From: Membranipora membranacea
Taxonomy: Eukaryota; Bryozoa; Gymnolaemata; Cheilostomatida; Membraniporidae
NCBI GenBank assembly: GCA_914767715.1
Contig: OU612066.1
Coordinates: 31,160,283 to 31,224,282, forward strand
Length of the DNA: 64,000 nucleotides
Direction of reading: 5' to 3'
Both the position numbers and the translations under genes were made by a program. Of the stretch, positions 11,761 to 25,400 are shown piece after piece (positions within the stretch are counted from its first letter, which is position 1; the number at the start of each line of letters is the position of its first letter). The notes under the pieces are model-generated. The model was given only the letters and a program-made list of their open reading frames with translations. It did no database searches and was not told where the DNA came from.

Positions 11761-13919
11761 CGACAACCTGAGTGGATATCATCCAAACCCTTGAAGTGTT
11801 GTGGCATTTATGAACGCAGCATTTCTAGTTAGCTTAATTTTATATAAAGATTCTTACTACCATTGTTACCGCCATCAACACCCTCATCAAAATTTATATT
11901 ATGTTATATCTATGTTATATCTGTTCTATTTTTGCTCTGCAACAAAATAACAACTATATAGCATATCCGGTTCATTCCCGATCTCAGTCATTTTTGGTTG
12001 TGACCCAATTGCTTTTATTTTTTGCTGCTGACAAAAGAATTGTACATCTGCAATTCATGCTGGGCTACTCTCCTTTGAGCATCGGTAAAAACATCAAGAT
12101 TTGTGTCAATTAAATTATAAATAAAATGTGATCAAGTATATATGCATACAAGTTTTGTGCTATTGCCTATTCTTTGTTAGCACTCAGTCATAATTCTTGG
12201 TAAAACAACTCACTTGAAACATTCCAGTAACCATCATGAATAAGAAAATAGGTAGTTGTTTCTCCAGAGAGAATGTAATCATTTCCTTATCTAACACAAA
12301 TTGGGATAAACACCTGATAGGCATTCTTTTATTTGATGCCAAATCAAGGAATCCTAAATCCCCTTAAGATATTGTGTTTATGCAAAAAGTGTCTTTTGCA
12401 TTTGCCCTGGATGTCACCTGTATAAGAGATTATTCCCCTAATATGACTACGATTGGCTGATGGGCGTTTCTTATATTCATTTAAATTTTGTGCGTAGTTG
12501 ACTCAAAAACATGAGACTGCGTTGTTGACAAGGATTTGTGGTCTGTAGATACCAATTAATCTTGTGACCAATGGAGATTTTTATGCATTAACACTTTGGT
12601 TTGACGGCGATACTTATTATGCAATTCTCAGGTGGATTCAAGTGGAAGTAAAGCATTTTTGATTGGGAGGCTAAAATCTGTACAGATCAGAAGCGGATAG
12701 TGTTGTCATTTTCTTCTCAGGATATGCATGCTGCAACCAATCTTCAAAAGAAGCAAATTCATTTGTTCAGTTTGGCTCCACAAACAACGAAGCTATGTAA
12801 TATAATTATGCTTCAATTGCACAGTTTAGAAATTGGTAGATTTGATAATCGGAATTTTAAACTAGGAAAATAGCAATAAAAACCCTTTCCTTTATTTTGA
12901 TGAAACTTTTGTGTCGTATGTGGTTTCAAATGAGAACAATTCCAGCTCTAAAATGGTATCGTTAGTGAGGTTGAATCATTGATGATAGTGACTAAAAAAG
13001 TTCTATATTTCCTTGGAAATAATAGCCAAATCAGCAATATAGGTTGGTATGGTGATACACAGCCAAAATAAGTTTTGAATATTTTTACGGATTGTCCTAA
13101 ATCTCTTATCTCCAATAATGTTCACATCATAACACTGGAAATAGGTCTTGCTCTTCAAATCAGTAAAAAACCTAGCTATGTGTCACCACAGTGGCAGGTG
13201 TTTATACCAGACTGCTTGCTACATTTACGGCTAAAGAAGATTTGAGCTTATGCCTTTGAAGTGGGAACTTTGGTTATCCAATGAAAAGATTGATGCAATA
13301 ATATACTGTCATATGGATTTCTCAATATAATCTGAGGTAATCCCCTCTTTTTATTGGCCGAAATGATGTGTGAATGCGTAATGAATCCTTTGTTTGATGG
13401 ATTAAATCTGACCTCAATGTGACAAAACTACAGATCAGCTCCCAGTTGTGAATGCTTAGATGCAAAAAATTAGAACATGTTCCTGCAATGATAATATATT
13501 TGGAAGATAATATGTCGGTTTCTATCTCAGTCTGAGTTTGATACCATTTTTTACAATTTTTTATGGTTATTGAAAGGAAGAGAGCATACCTTGGCCAAAT
13601 AGCAAGATTTTCTAGGTGTGTCAGCTCAAAAGACCATTAACTGCATGAGATACTTCTAAGCTGCCATTGGCGTCTCTTGTGATATTCGTCCCTTAAATTT
13701 TATCCCACAGGACACGCCATCATGTATTTGTCACTACTTTGAGTATAAAGCCCTCAGTCAATTATGATGTTAGTTCGGCAATAAAATGCGTAAGACACTG
13801 CAGAGAAGTGCCAGCAGAAAAATCCCATTTTTGTAGCAGGTGTGAGGATTTGTTCATAAAAGGGAATCGATTACGATTGGTCCAGTATTGGCAGTGAAAA
13901 TCAATGAAAAATAACTAAG
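11761..13919. repeat. Repeat-filled interval, no gene
   Basis: The block 12300-12770 matches 37680-37960 in reverse orientation (shared run TTGACAAGGATTTGTGG) and ends in a diverged repeat module. The block 13020-13440 belongs to the dispersed family with CAGTGGCAGGTGTTTATACC followed by the GCGTAAT...CCTTTGTTT module near 13375. Nothing coding is supported. Confidence 0.55.
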
Positions 13920-14640
13920 TGACAAAAACCTATGTATGTATGTATGTACCTTTATTGTCTCAAAGGGGCGAGAAAAAGCTGGTTTGCCTGCTGTACAACT
14001 ATGAATGCTTATGTGTAAAACTGTTAATGATTGCATAAAAAAGTTTTGTAGTTTACATATAATGCAAATATACAAGAAAGGTAGAAAATAAATTAAAAGA
14101 GTGATTTATTTAGTATACTAATAGCCTGAGATCTAAAACATGTTAAAGCATGTTAAATAGTGGTAGCATGTCGAAGGAGAGTAGAGGGTTAGGTGCGTTG
14201 GTGGCCAGCCTTCTGAGGGAATTGGTTTTAAATTGGTGTCTGCTAGTTGGGGGAGGGGAGCTTTGAACAGCTTCTCAGAGCACTTGGTGGTTGTTTCCGG
14301 ATCCGAGCGTTATTGGCCAGAAAGATAACGATATATGGTTAGTAGATTGTGCACTAGTCTGCTTTCAATGAAAGTTTTATAGCATATGGAAGCGAGTTTA
14401 TTGCATGCTGCAGCTTCTTACAAGCATTCTTGAAGAGATTTCCGGTGATTTTGAGGAATTTTACTTTGTTTGTCATCGTGGTTACTAGATATTTATATTC
14501 CTCGACTCGTTCAATGACGACACCACTGAGAGATGACTCTTCTGGACTGGGATTGTCCCTCGCATTAGATAGGATGAGTTATTTGGTCTTGCTCTTATGC
14601 AGCCCTATTGGTAAATACAATAATAAAGAATTAATCATTA
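13920..14640 (-). mobile_element. Non-LTR retrotransposon 3' remnant
   Basis: Read leftward from about 14620, one frame gives KSKTK, a stop, then LILSNARDNPSPEESS and GVVIERVEEYKYL, then KNACKKLQHAINSLPY. This is the post-YADD part of a LINE reverse transcriptase. It decays into stops below 14350. The 3' end is marked by an ACAATAAAGG-like run followed by a CATA tandem array at about 13931-13950. The apparent 109-residue plus-strand ORF at 14430-14759 is its antisense shadow. Confidence 0.7.
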
Positions 14641-15353
14641 CATTTTTTTATTTTAGCCTCGTTGTCGCCCAAAGTTCTGTTTTGATGAGAACGTTGGGAG
14701 GGTCATGCAAAAGAAATACCGATTTGGTTTGCATACTCATGACAAACTTTGGTGGGTAACTCTCAATAGCAATGTAGTTACACACAGAACAACTTGCTTG
14801 TATTCTCTATTTATCTGACCACATATTCACTTGAGTTTTGCATGATAATTTGGTTTGCCCTAAGAATATTCACAGAGATTATGCAAATTTCAGTGCGCTT
14901 GCCGTCATACTGTAACATCCTTGACAAATAATGCAACCAATTTTCCTTGTTCCCTATTGCAAAAAAAGGTTAGCAACGTAAGGTTGAGGTAATCAATGTA
15001 TATCGACCAATCATAACATACATAGGGTATTGTTTCTGCTGAAAAGCAAAAAATAACACATTATAGGTACAAACATGCTCTGCCAGCATTTTGTCATATA
15101 AATTGATGCAGCCCAAATCATTTCTTTCAATTCTAACTTGATCTTAGTAGCACAGTATGCACAGTCTCGCTAAAAGTATTTGAATATATACCATGGATGC
15201 GAAGTTTTTACGGGTAAGCAAACTTAACCTAAAAAAAGCTAAATTGTAGGGAAAGTAAATAAATTATTATTGGGAAGTACAATTCATAACCCATGCCGAG
15301 TGAAAGTCCATTTAATAATTACAATAATATTATAGCAATACTCCTTGTTTCAG
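14641..15353. other. No gene identified
   Basis: The interval just upstream of module C holds no recognisable ectodomain exon. A weak candidate is a short segment ending at a GTAAGC donor near 15216 (reading MDAKFLR), which I cannot confirm. Confidence 0.3.
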
Positions 15354-16291
15354 AACAAGGATGGAAAAGAATGTGGTGGAAACACAACAAAGAGCGCTAA
15401 AAAGAGTGAGTAGTAAGTATCAAAATTTTGTTTAGAATATCATGCTGCGACATCAGCTTAGGTCCTCAATAAATGGGTGACTAAGAACACAGGTGAGATA
15501 CATCATACATATACGGTAATCTCTGATGTTTATTTTTTCAAAATATATTTTATGATGAAAATACATATATATGTATATATATCAATATAATATATACAAA
15601 TATATATATATTGAGCATATAAGTAAGTTATAAACAGTGGAATATTTTTATAATAAATATATTTATACTTGCAGCTGTTGCATTTCAAATCAATTTCAGT
15701 TTGAATTTCTTTTGTAGCTGCTACTGTTGTTGGTGTTTGCGGAGCTGCCATAATCACAATCGGGCTCTCTGCTACAATCATATATTTATATAAGAAAAGG
15801 CAAAGAGTTCCACGTAAGAACAACAAAAGGATATCGCAAACCCATCTCAATATTATAGGAGGAACTTCGCATGGTATGAACTTATAATATTTTTCGGTTC
15901 TGGGTCATACCAGTTCAATTACTCAGAGTTGTTTGAAAGTAAGTAGCTAAATTGTATTAAATTGACATCAAATATTTTTATTCCAATAGATATAGAACAA
16001 GGCATAGAAACAGAAAAATATCTGTCAATGGATGATAGTTATCACTGCAATGGACAGAATCCTCAAAAGCCTGGAAGGAATATTTCACGGATAAACGGTA
16101 AACCAAATATGGAACCTTCTGCGGCTCAAATTCAGTCTATCCCAGAGCAGGGAGAAGAAGATGGGTCAAATTTAGCAGTTATTGGTGCTTTCAATGACTC
16201 ATTGACAATACAAACTAAAGCTGATATCCATGAGACTTGTGGCGCCATAAGACATAGAAACAGTTTTGAATCAGAGGGTATACCAGAGTGA
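15354..16291 (+). CDS. Module C: stalk, transmembrane and tail exons of a receptor-like gene
   Basis: Three exons with compatible phases: 15354-15405 (stalk, NKDGKECGGNTTKSAKK), 15718-15873 (membrane) and 15990-16291 (tail, stop at 16289-16291). The membrane segment runs from about TVVGVCGAAII to IIYLY and is followed by the basic KKRQR stop-transfer sequence. The membrane exon ends in a motif (QTHLNIIGG) paralogous to the SQPNIF and PDNIFGG segments of D and E. The tail begins DIEQGIETEKYLSM, with a Tyr-x-x-Met site of the PI3-kinase SH2 type, and then a mostly polar stretch. No lesion is seen. Upstream ectodomain exons were not found on this strand within the window. It may be the end of a gene whose ectodomain I cannot recognise, or an orphan remnant. 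Confidence 0.55.
15538..15665. repeat. TA-rich simple sequence in module C intron
   Basis: Dense ATATAT runs lie just before the membrane exon of module C. The antisense ORF over it is low-complexity and not a gene. Confidence 0.7.
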
Positions 16292-16578
16292 GCTTAGTTC
16301 GCTGACGGACAACATTTTCCCAAATGTTTCCTTGTTAGTGAGTTTTCAATAAGATAATCATAATGATCATATTACCTGAAGTCTCTGTAGTTTAAACCTA
16401 TGCATAGGCATACATGCATAGTTTACTCATCAAGCACTTTTTGAGCAATACTTTTATATTATATAATACATTTCATTGTCAATCTTAAAAGATTTTTTTC
16501 GATATTTTGCATGCGTTGCATCTTTGTTTCTGAAAAAAAAACGGGTATTTTTATTTATATTATAACACTTCTTGCGGA

Positions 16579-16584
16579 AATAAA
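16579..16584 (+). promoter_or_regulatory. Possible polyadenylation signal of module C
   Basis: An AATAAA hexamer lies 288 bases after the module C stop codon. Confidence 0.35.
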
Positions 16585-18230
16585 ATGTTCTGGCAGGCTT
16601 GGAGGTTCAGTACTAGCTTTCAAAAAATGGTTGCGCATAACAAAGTTTATATTTTAAAGAAGAATGTAACTCTACCTGAAATGCAGTGTTGTTAACAACC
16701 AACGAACCACAAGCACGGTTGGCTCTCATGTTTGTAAATATCAATTATATAATCTCAATGAAATTGAGTAGTCTTGACAATTAGTTTTTCTGATGCAGCA
16801 CTTAATGTGGTTGGTCTATCAGGATAACACAGCTCTAACAGAAACTTAGCATATTTTAGTCTATTTTAAGATGTCAACGGCATATCTTGTACATAAATAG
16901 AGAACAGGATAGGGCTCCACACACATACATGAAGTGAGCCAGTAGGAAAAGTTTTAACCTTAGATAGTCACCTACTGTTTACAGTCAACAAGGATGCAAT
17001 ATATTAGGTGGTGTAGCATACTATTGTGGATAGGAGAACATTTAAATTTCTCCATGATATGATATTTATGTATATAAATATATATATATATATATACAAT
17101 TTCTCAAGGAGGCTTGATATTTTTACAATTTGAAATCTCTTGACAGTAGCTTTGACATGTTCAAGGGCCTTTAAGTAATTCTGTTGATAAGTGACAACTT
17201 TAGGCTGCGACATTGTTGACCTCTGGTGGCTTGCAGTCCCTGACATGGCCTTCCAGTGAACTCTTGGGCCGTTTGTAAGTCACAGTGTATGAAGGTATCA
17301 TAATTACTTGCACAAAAGTAGATGCTGCAAAGCTAAGACGGAATATTATTGTGAGTTAATTTCCTATGGTGAACCAGAGCCTGCATTGCTTATTTATAGG
17401 ATAAAGGATATATCAAGCACATGAGGTTGTGATAGCAATCTCATTACGAGATATTTTCTCTACTAGTTACATTAATTTCTATATAAAACTAAAGTTATAG
17501 GCCTATCTTCAGCAGTATATATGTACTTGATTATGAAACATGACTAAGATCTCTGCTGAAGAAGACTATCAATAAGGTGTTTATCATTCGATTTGAAACT
17601 ACATCGTAATTTCCTTGCCTGAGTTATTTCTTGTTATTAGTACTGACCAATAATAGGATCCGAAACATCATTAATTAAATATGAAGTTTAATCTAATCAG
17701 GGTTATATAATATTTGTTATGTAAAGTTCCTCTAAATTGATTTTGCCATTAATCAGCCTACCGCCACATTGAACAAATACAAAATTGTTGATCATGAGTT
17801 TTATAAAAACATACTAGAAATGCCACAATCATAAATGCCACAAAACTTCAAGGGTGTTGATGACATACAATCAGGTTGTCGATTGAGTTTATGATGGATG
17901 GCCGATTGGCGATGTCATTATATGTGCAAATCAAAATGTCTGTGTTTCCATACCCCTATGAGGTAGACAGTCTGAGTATCGTTGTCCTATTATACGGCAA
18001 ACCTCCCTCTACAATTATTCTCAGTTATTACAGTTATAGAATATAGAGCAACAAACATCTTCGTGGAGGCCTACAGCCAAATGATAATCTCCACCTGCTT
18101 GGTGGATAGCATATTGAGGAATAAAAATAGAGTAGAGAAACTGAGTTTAGATTACCAGCCACACACCTTAGCATGAATGTTTATCAGGTGTCGGATGCCC
18201 ATACACTTTTGGAGAACTGAATTGAACTAA
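16585..18230. other. No gene identified
   Basis: AT-rich intergenic DNA, including a TATA microsatellite near 17070-17095. Small ORFs here lack splice context, paralogues or motifs. Confidence 0.4.
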
Positions 18231-18960
18231 ATGGTTCTCCCCATGTCCCTCTTTGCTTTTATAATTATTGCCCAACTTACCAATTATAATATACTATCTA
18301 CCTCTAGTCAAAGTCACATTGTATATAGTTTGTGTAGGTGAAATTAAATGATGTAGTGGGTGAAAGGTGTAATGAATAGGTATCGTAACAGAACAGTTGA
18401 ACCACCAAGTAGTTAAGCTTTACTGTTCCTTTTTCAATGTGGTCTAAGCACCAAGGAGATCGTATATAAAAATGAGGGGTTCTCCCCATGCTCCTCCTTG
18501 CCTTTTTTAGTGCCTGACTTACCAATTTCATTAGTCAAAGTCACATTGCATATAGTTTGCAAAGGTGATATTTATTGATATAGTATTATAATAATATATT
18601 AATATAGTAATATAGTAATATAGTAATATAGATGATGTAGAATGACAATAAAAGTATATATATATAGTAATATAGTCATATATTTATATAGTAATAAATA
18701 GGCACTGTAACAAAACAGTTAAGCCAACAAGTAGTTTGGCTTTACTCCTCCTTTGTTACTGTGGTCCAATAATAAAGGAATGGTGGATCCTTGAGGCTGT
18801 GTATATAAAGAGATCAAACACACTAGCTGCTCAACCAGCCCGCTGAAGCTTGCAAAGCTTAGTGTGAAATATCCAGGTATTTATATGTAATGATTGAGTG
18901 GGAATTAGTACTAATACATAGGAACTCGCCACAAAACAGTTAAACCCCCTAGTAGTAAAA
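18231..18960 (+). repeat. Tandem duplicated block (two copies plus a partial third)
   Basis: Copy one is about 18231-18477 and copy two about 18478-18800. Both begin GGTTCTCCCCATG and share AGTCAAAGTCACATTG and a GTAACARAACAGTTRA stretch. A partial third copy sits near 18900-18960 (ACAAAACAGTTAAACC). The second copy is expanded by a TAATATAG microsatellite at about 18580-18690. There is no coding content. Confidence 0.65.
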
Positions 18961-20467
18961 GAGTTGCTTTGTAAATTCTGGTTTCACCGGGATTTCAATT
19001 CGCCCCGCTGAAGCTCACAGCTATCAATCGGAGATCAATGGGTAAAGTAAGCTGTTGTCTAATTTTCTCAGTTGCCTTTCACCCCAAATTGATTTCAAGC
19101 TTTCATCGCACATATCAGGCAAAAGAAGTTCAAAAAATGTAAATAGCGCATTTTCAACTGGTTTTACTACACATATGTGGTTGAAGACAGGACTGAAAAA
19201 GTGTGGCACTTGATATGGGTTTCTTTTATTTTATATATTCATGCGCTTACCAAAGTCACAAAACCGAAGTTTTGTTGATGAGAGAGTAGAGTCTTAGATC
19301 TTCATCACAATTATCATAAACAAACACTGCTTGAATAATCATAACCATATCTCCACTGCCTTTAAACTAAAAGGGTTGGTCAACAGTTTTTTTTAAAGTT
19401 GTGACCGACCAAGGAATTAACTGGGGGGGGGGTTTATCTCAACCTAAAGTTGGTATCTCAACCTATCTCAACCTTAATTGATATTTTACAAAATTAAGTT
19501 GCATCTGAACAAAAAAGCGTAACGACAATGGCAGGTGTTTTATATCAGGATATCAACATCTAAATTTATGATAAAAAAATCACAGCTTAAGAAAATAAGT
19601 ATAGTGATGCAACGCTGTGCAAACTTACACTATCCAACCAAAACAATGAATACAAGGATATGAGTATCTATAAATTTCTAAAGTTGAGATAATCTCCTCT
19701 TGTTTTCAGCTTAACTGGAGGTGCGTAACAAGGTGAGGTGAGGTGCAGGTGACATAATCTTTCTCAATACTGGTGAATAACCACAGACAATTTTTCCTTT
19801 ATATGCTATAGTTGTTAATGAGGTCTTAAAAGAATTGTATGGCAAGTTTATCAGAAAAGGAATCCAGCCACCCCAAAATGTAAATTTGGTTTTCTATCAA
19901 CAATATTTCCCTGATGAAACAACCCGAAAGTGCAGATAAATGACACAAATGCTCGAGTGATTCATTTTAAGATGAGAACTATTAGTGCTATAGAGTAAGA
20001 CCTGCTCTTAAGCGCTCTGCCTGCAGGATAGCCTTGTGACATAGTCTATCTCTGCAGCACAGCAGTGGTGGCGCTGCCTTCCATCAAGAAAGGCAACTCC
20101 CAGGGTTCAAGGTTATGAGATATCAAAACCAGTGTTCCATTTAGGCCCAAATATTTCTAAATTATGGGTTTCCATTGTTTTCCCAATTTCGGTACTCAGA
20201 CTAGGTGAATTAGTTCAACCCCTATGCTGCAGAGACGAACGTATGCCTCAACAGTTCGCAAATGCGCAGACTGGCTCAGGAGTGCAATCAACAGAGTAGT
20301 AGCATTCCAACTTCATATGAATGTAATTCGCTTTGATAATTATATTTAGCATTCTAGAACTTTGAACGCTTGTGATATTGCTAATTTGCGTTGGGTAATG
20401 TGTTGTTTGAATGTTTGAATTTACCTATTGTCTAGAATAGCTCAATGTTCTTTATTTTACTTATAAA
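18961..20467. repeat. Dispersed-repeat interval, no gene
   Basis: Positions 19260-19800 match 40320-40860 in the same orientation (shared GAGTCTTAGATC and ACTTACACTATCCAACC), a longer member of the dispersed family. A tRNA-like segment lies near 20055-20110 (TGGTGGCGCTGCC ... AGGGTTCAAGG) and may be a SINE head. No exon was identified. Confidence 0.5.
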
Positions 20468-21481
20468 GGATATTGGTTGGTTCCAGGTGAATCTTATAAA
20501 TGTTATGTTAATAGATTCGAACATGAGTATGCTGCACTTTGTTTGTAGTTAGAGTATCATAAAGAGAAATAATAATTTTTTTGTAATCATCATTATGATA
20601 CACACTGCAAGATAATCTATTGACAGATAATTTGTTACTGATGATTTCGATTTATGAAAGCTTGTTAGCGTTACCTCCATAAAATCAAACTGTCTAGAAA
20701 ATGGTATGCAAATAAAAAAAGCACTGTCTCATCAGTGTTATTTTGTTGTAGGATGTAGATCGAGCAGGGAACGCGGCAAATACAGATAAAGGAATATCTC
20801 AAATGGGCATAAGAGAGTTTGGTATGGCAATCTTTGTTTTGAGGGGAGGCAACTTAAGCCTTACAGTTTCCCTCATCGGTTTCTTCCAGCATGAAATCTT
20901 GGTAATTACATTGGGTTTTTTTTTCTTTTAGTTGCTATGATCATCGGTGCGAGTGGAGCAGTTATTGTCAGTGTGGGTATTCTATTTCTCTGTTTGTACA
21001 TGAGGAAGCGAAGAGCGGCAGCAATTGATTACAAACGTACGACAACATCGCAGCCAAATATTTTCATGACCCCGAAGCCACCATAATATATTCAAATGCT
21101 ACAAACAGCTTCAGAATGAGAGCAATGTCTAGTCCAGTGGCAAGCCGAACGGACAGCCAATTGACTAGCCAAACAACTAGCCAAACAACTAGCCAAACAG
21201 CTAACCAAACAGCTAGCCAAACCACTAGCCAAACGACTAGCCCATCATATGAGAATAGAGATGAGCCTCTTTACCAGAATGATCACGTTAGCACTGCAAC
21301 AAATTCAATGGTGATACATGCCCAAGTTGTCCAAAGTGTACCGGTCGAAACAACAATCTCTGAAAATCAGCCAACCACTATCTCAACTCTGTATATGTCC
21401 ATATGTGCAAACATGAGCTCAGGGTACGTACATGTGATGGAAATACTCTCCCTCCTGCTTACGAATAATAGTAATTCATAA
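20468..21481 (+). pseudogene. Module D1: membrane and tail exons with frameshift
   Basis: Visible exons: a short one ending at 20486 (DIGWFQ), 20752-20821 (DVDRAGNAANTDKGIS) and 20932-21481 (membrane plus tail). The membrane segment is MIIGASGAVIVSV to LCLYM, followed by RKRRAAA. After SQPN a two-base insertion relative to D3 shifts the frame, giving IFMTPKPP and a stop before the tail. The tail frame resumes at 21116 or earlier and ends at 21481. It holds YSNA, a four-residue xQTx repeat, YENR, YQND and the terminal TLYMSI and SGYVHV motifs. No ectodomain exons were found upstream, so this is a broken gene end or remnant. Confidence 0.65.
21143..21241 (+). repeat. 12-base coding minisatellite in D1 tail
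   Basis: About eight to nine units resembling CTAGCCAAACAG encode repeats of the type SQTT or SQTA. D3 has 21 units in the same place, so the array changes length between paralogues. Confidence 0.85.
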
Positions 21482-22400
21482 ACTTCCAAGCGCTGTCTAT
21501 TGGTTAGATCTTGAAATACCACTTAAAACGTTTTATTCAGATATTTAGGTATTTCTCAAAACTGTCTCATACCTAATACACTCCTAGATGATAGGAATTT
21601 TCAAAAATAAACCATATTCTGATGTAACAAATTTTTTTTTTTATCTTTTTACCTACTGGACAGGCCTGAATTGCAATACATTTTATTTCCTTACATAAAA
21701 TATATGAATGGGTATTTCAATTGCTCAGCAGTGCTCAGTTATGTTATGTGTTTTTTAAACTATATTTCATTGAAAGAAATATAAGAAATGGACAATTTCA
21801 ACTTAATGATTACGCATGCTGCACACGATCATCTCTAATATTGTCCAAAACCATATATAACAATGAAATAATCCATTGCAGTAGCTTCGTTTAGATGTGT
21901 TTGGGATTATTGCAAATAAAAACGGTTTGATGATCCATGTTCTGATCCACAGTAGGTAGTTCGTTGAGATGGTGTTTGATACTGCTAACAAAGGGTTCTA
22001 TAACTTGTTACAACTTATCTGAGATTAGCTAAAACATTCAGGATTACACCAGGCAGAATTATTAGAATTGACTTACGATGAGTTTATGTTTGTGTAAAGT
22101 ATTTCAACAGGCAACTGTTGACTCTGGTGCAAACCGCTATACAAAATTTTTTTTCGTAGTTCTGCAATCTGGCTTATCTTTGTTTCTTGATTCCAAGGAT
22201 AGTTATAGTAAAATCTGGGTGTAAACCTCGGCTACAGTGTAAAGCGCATAATTACATTTTGGTTGGATATAAATTCAAATCAACTCGGCCCCTAATCGCT
22301 GTTGACAATTTATTTGATTGGTTACTAAGACTATACATCCGGGCCTATTAGCCAACTATAGTCGAGGTTCCTACATGAAAACTGAACTTTTTAATTCAAC
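21482..22400 (+). repeat. Duplicated 3' flank of D genes, copy D1
   Basis: Matches the D2 flank (45063-45960) and, reversed, the D3 flank (62792 down to about 62100 and 58869 to about 58600). It has an AATAAA at 21606-21611. No gene is present. Confidence 0.6.
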
Positions 22401-25400
22401 TTTTTTCTTCTTTTTTCTTGTTAGGTTGTGACAGAACATCACAAACCATGTCTCCAGGCACTACACATTTGATGAATGTTAATTTCTCAAAAAACTTAAA
22501 AGCTTGTGATTATGGCATATGATTGAATTTCTCTCATTTTTGTGTTATTTGTTCAAACAATCCTTTTAACTTATGAATCAACTCTACTCAAAGGAAGAGG
22601 TGTGGTGAAATTTATGAAAGTACTCTTTTTAAATATGGAATCGGATAATTAGGGTGACAACACATGGGTCAGCAAATGTTGACTTTCTGTACACCATTGA
22701 ACGGCTGTCGAGCTACTGAATATTGGAAACTGAAATTACATTTATTAGGACAGTAAATGGATGTTATGTTTGGTTTAAAGTAATAAATGATGAGTTCAAA
22801 GTGACCTGTTACATCATGCCTCAATATCAGTGATAAGTGTTTTTTTTTATATAAAGTCAAATTTTAAGCAAGGATTCAGAATAGATCATATAAATGTTGG
22901 AGCAAAAAGTTTTCAAGATGTTTAAAAGGAAACTCTTTAGGGCACACAATACCCTGAGGAAACATATTTGACAATTGCCTACGGTTAGTTTGTAAATAAT
23001 TTAAGAGCACACCATACATAATATTTCAAACTTTTGGTTTTCCTAGTAATCACTGGACTAAAAATAGCCTCTTCTGCTTAATTTCTTCGATAAAGTGGTG
23101 CAACATCTTCGAAACTTTGCTCACCTTTAAACGCTCAGTAGATCCGCCATATCATACCGTAACTGAAAGCTCTTTTTTGCAGATAACAATGAAATGAAAA
23201 ATAGTTTAACTTAACTGTGGTTGTGTTGCCAGTATTGGATGAGTAGTGGTCACATTTATTCCTTCCAACAAAGGCTTCTATTACGCACACACTCTTCAGA
23301 TTAGCAGCCTATATAAAGAATTAAACAAAACTTTATTGAGCAATAGCTGACAATTGATTGTTCCATTGTAGTTTCTGATTAATTCCCTTAAGCTGGGATT
23401 AATTGTTGTCTGGACTTCATTTTTTTTCTTCTGAACCATTCTATGAAGTGTCATCCTGGACTTAACATCTGCCTTCAGTGAATATGCAAAGTTCCATTTT
23501 TTATATTCAGAGCCAACTGAAAACAGCTAAGAAGAATTGTTGCATTCGTTACATGTGTCAGCTCAGGGAAATTTTCTTCAGATTTTAGCCATGGGAAAAA
23601 TTCAAAACAAATTTTGCAACTGATGTCGTCTCTCTGTCATAAACATCCATTTGATGCAGGTTGATATAGCTGAAGAAACAGTTCGGGCACAGTTGAATAA
23701 TAAAAGGCTGCATGTACTAGACAAGACAAGACAAGACAAGTTTTGTAACGGCTTTCATAACAAGAGCAAAACACATATGCAAGTTATATTCTTAGCGCTG
23801 CATCCGGTGTGGTTTAAACATTTATTTATTATTGAGACTCAAAACACTTTATTTCATAGGGTGCTGTTTAAGCTACATGGTATGGAGAGCTTGTCTAGAC
23901 TTTACCTAGAACAAAATCAATCATTGTATGTTTGCCAGTAATTTTCAAAGTGATTGTTGCTATTATAACTTTTTTAATTGACCATCGAAAATATTCATTC
24001 ATGTCTGTCAATGCTGACAATAGCTTGCACCAAAGTATGTGCGTAGGAAGAGTTTTTTCTTGTGACCAGGTTTCCAAATCATTAGTGGCTGGCGACTGCT
24101 TCCTCATTTATAGAGTTATACCATATTGAAGGGTTCTTTCCTCTGCATAAATGATGCTGATGTACACACAGAATACCACACTTATGTTGAGTCTTGACAT
24201 GAATGGACTTTGTGATCAGTCAAAGTGCCAACGATGTTCGTATCAGATTGGATTCAAAATCACTCTTTTAGTGGCAGGAACGTGTACTAATGAGCCCAAC
24301 TGATGTAGGTTATAAGCATATGATACATCTTTAACTTATCTTAAGGGTGGGAATAGTACCTTGATTGTTCTTTTAGTGTCAAACCAAATCTTTTGGTGTC
24401 ATTTTGTTAAATGCTCCATAGCCCTTCAGGTTGTGGTTTCTGTACGTTATACCTTGGAAGGAAATGAACACACCATGATAATCCATCTTAACTCTGTAAA
24501 AATTATACCTGATATCTTCATAAAAGTCAGCTATCCAATCACACCTAGCTGAGCAATCTGCTTGTGTTACAAATTTGCAAAAAGAAGAATGTATTGCTAA
24601 CGTCAAACAAAAGTGATAATACTAACAGTTCTCTTTGTTTGAAGGATTAATTCTAAGCCACAACTTGTATTTAATGAATATTAATATATCACTGGCAACA
24701 CTGAAATCATCTGCCTCAGAGTCAATTGCAAAAAATGACATATTTTTTCTTATTTAGAATAATCATTGATGCTCTGAGTTTTGAAAAGGTTTGGATGGTA
24801 ACTGGATGGCCTCCAAATATCAGGCAAGGTATTGCAGCTATGATAAGCTGCAAAAGAAAACTAATAACGCCTTTGAGTTCTGTATCTATACTGTACTGTG
24901 CTGTGGCCACATCTTAATTAATTAATAAGACAAGTTTTCACCACTAAACTATTGACTACAGCTGTTTTGGGTGATGTTTCTTCTACTAAATTGTCTCATA
25001 AGTTCTGAGTCACCTCATCAAAGAACTTTGGCAGACCATTTGATTTGCAATGTCAACCAAAAGATTAGAAAAAAAAGATTTCATGTGGAAAATTGTCAGA
25101 TGGATTGAAAAGCTGACTGATATTTTTGTGATTTGTTCAGTAGCAGTTTGGAACCTGTTAATTTTTATAAACACTAACAAAAGAATCGGGGAGCCTGGGA
25201 AAGTCACAAACTCACTGAAAAAAATGAATTTAAAGCCCTAACTTGTCAACAGAGTTGTCTTTCAATTAACCATGCCAAAACAAATCTAAAGATACGAAGC
25301 ATTTTTTGAAAAGTTTTTAACTTGTTGATTTGTTAAGCCTGCTAGAGAGACTGTATGGTAGGATATTTGGCATGTTCTAGATGAGGTATTCAGTGGTAAT

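Noticed and set aside
14430-14759. 109-residue plus-strand ORF with hydrophobic segment
   Set aside because: Antisense to a LINE remnant with recognisable KYL and KTK landmarks.
15530-15850. 106-residue minus-strand ORF with many Tyr and Ile
   Set aside because: Low-complexity reading through TA-rich DNA, antisense to the module C membrane exon.
20752-21481. D modules as alternative membrane and tail exons spliced directly onto B1
   Set aside because: B ectodomain and stalk exons end in phase 1, whereas D and C stalk exons must be entered in phase 0 to stay open.
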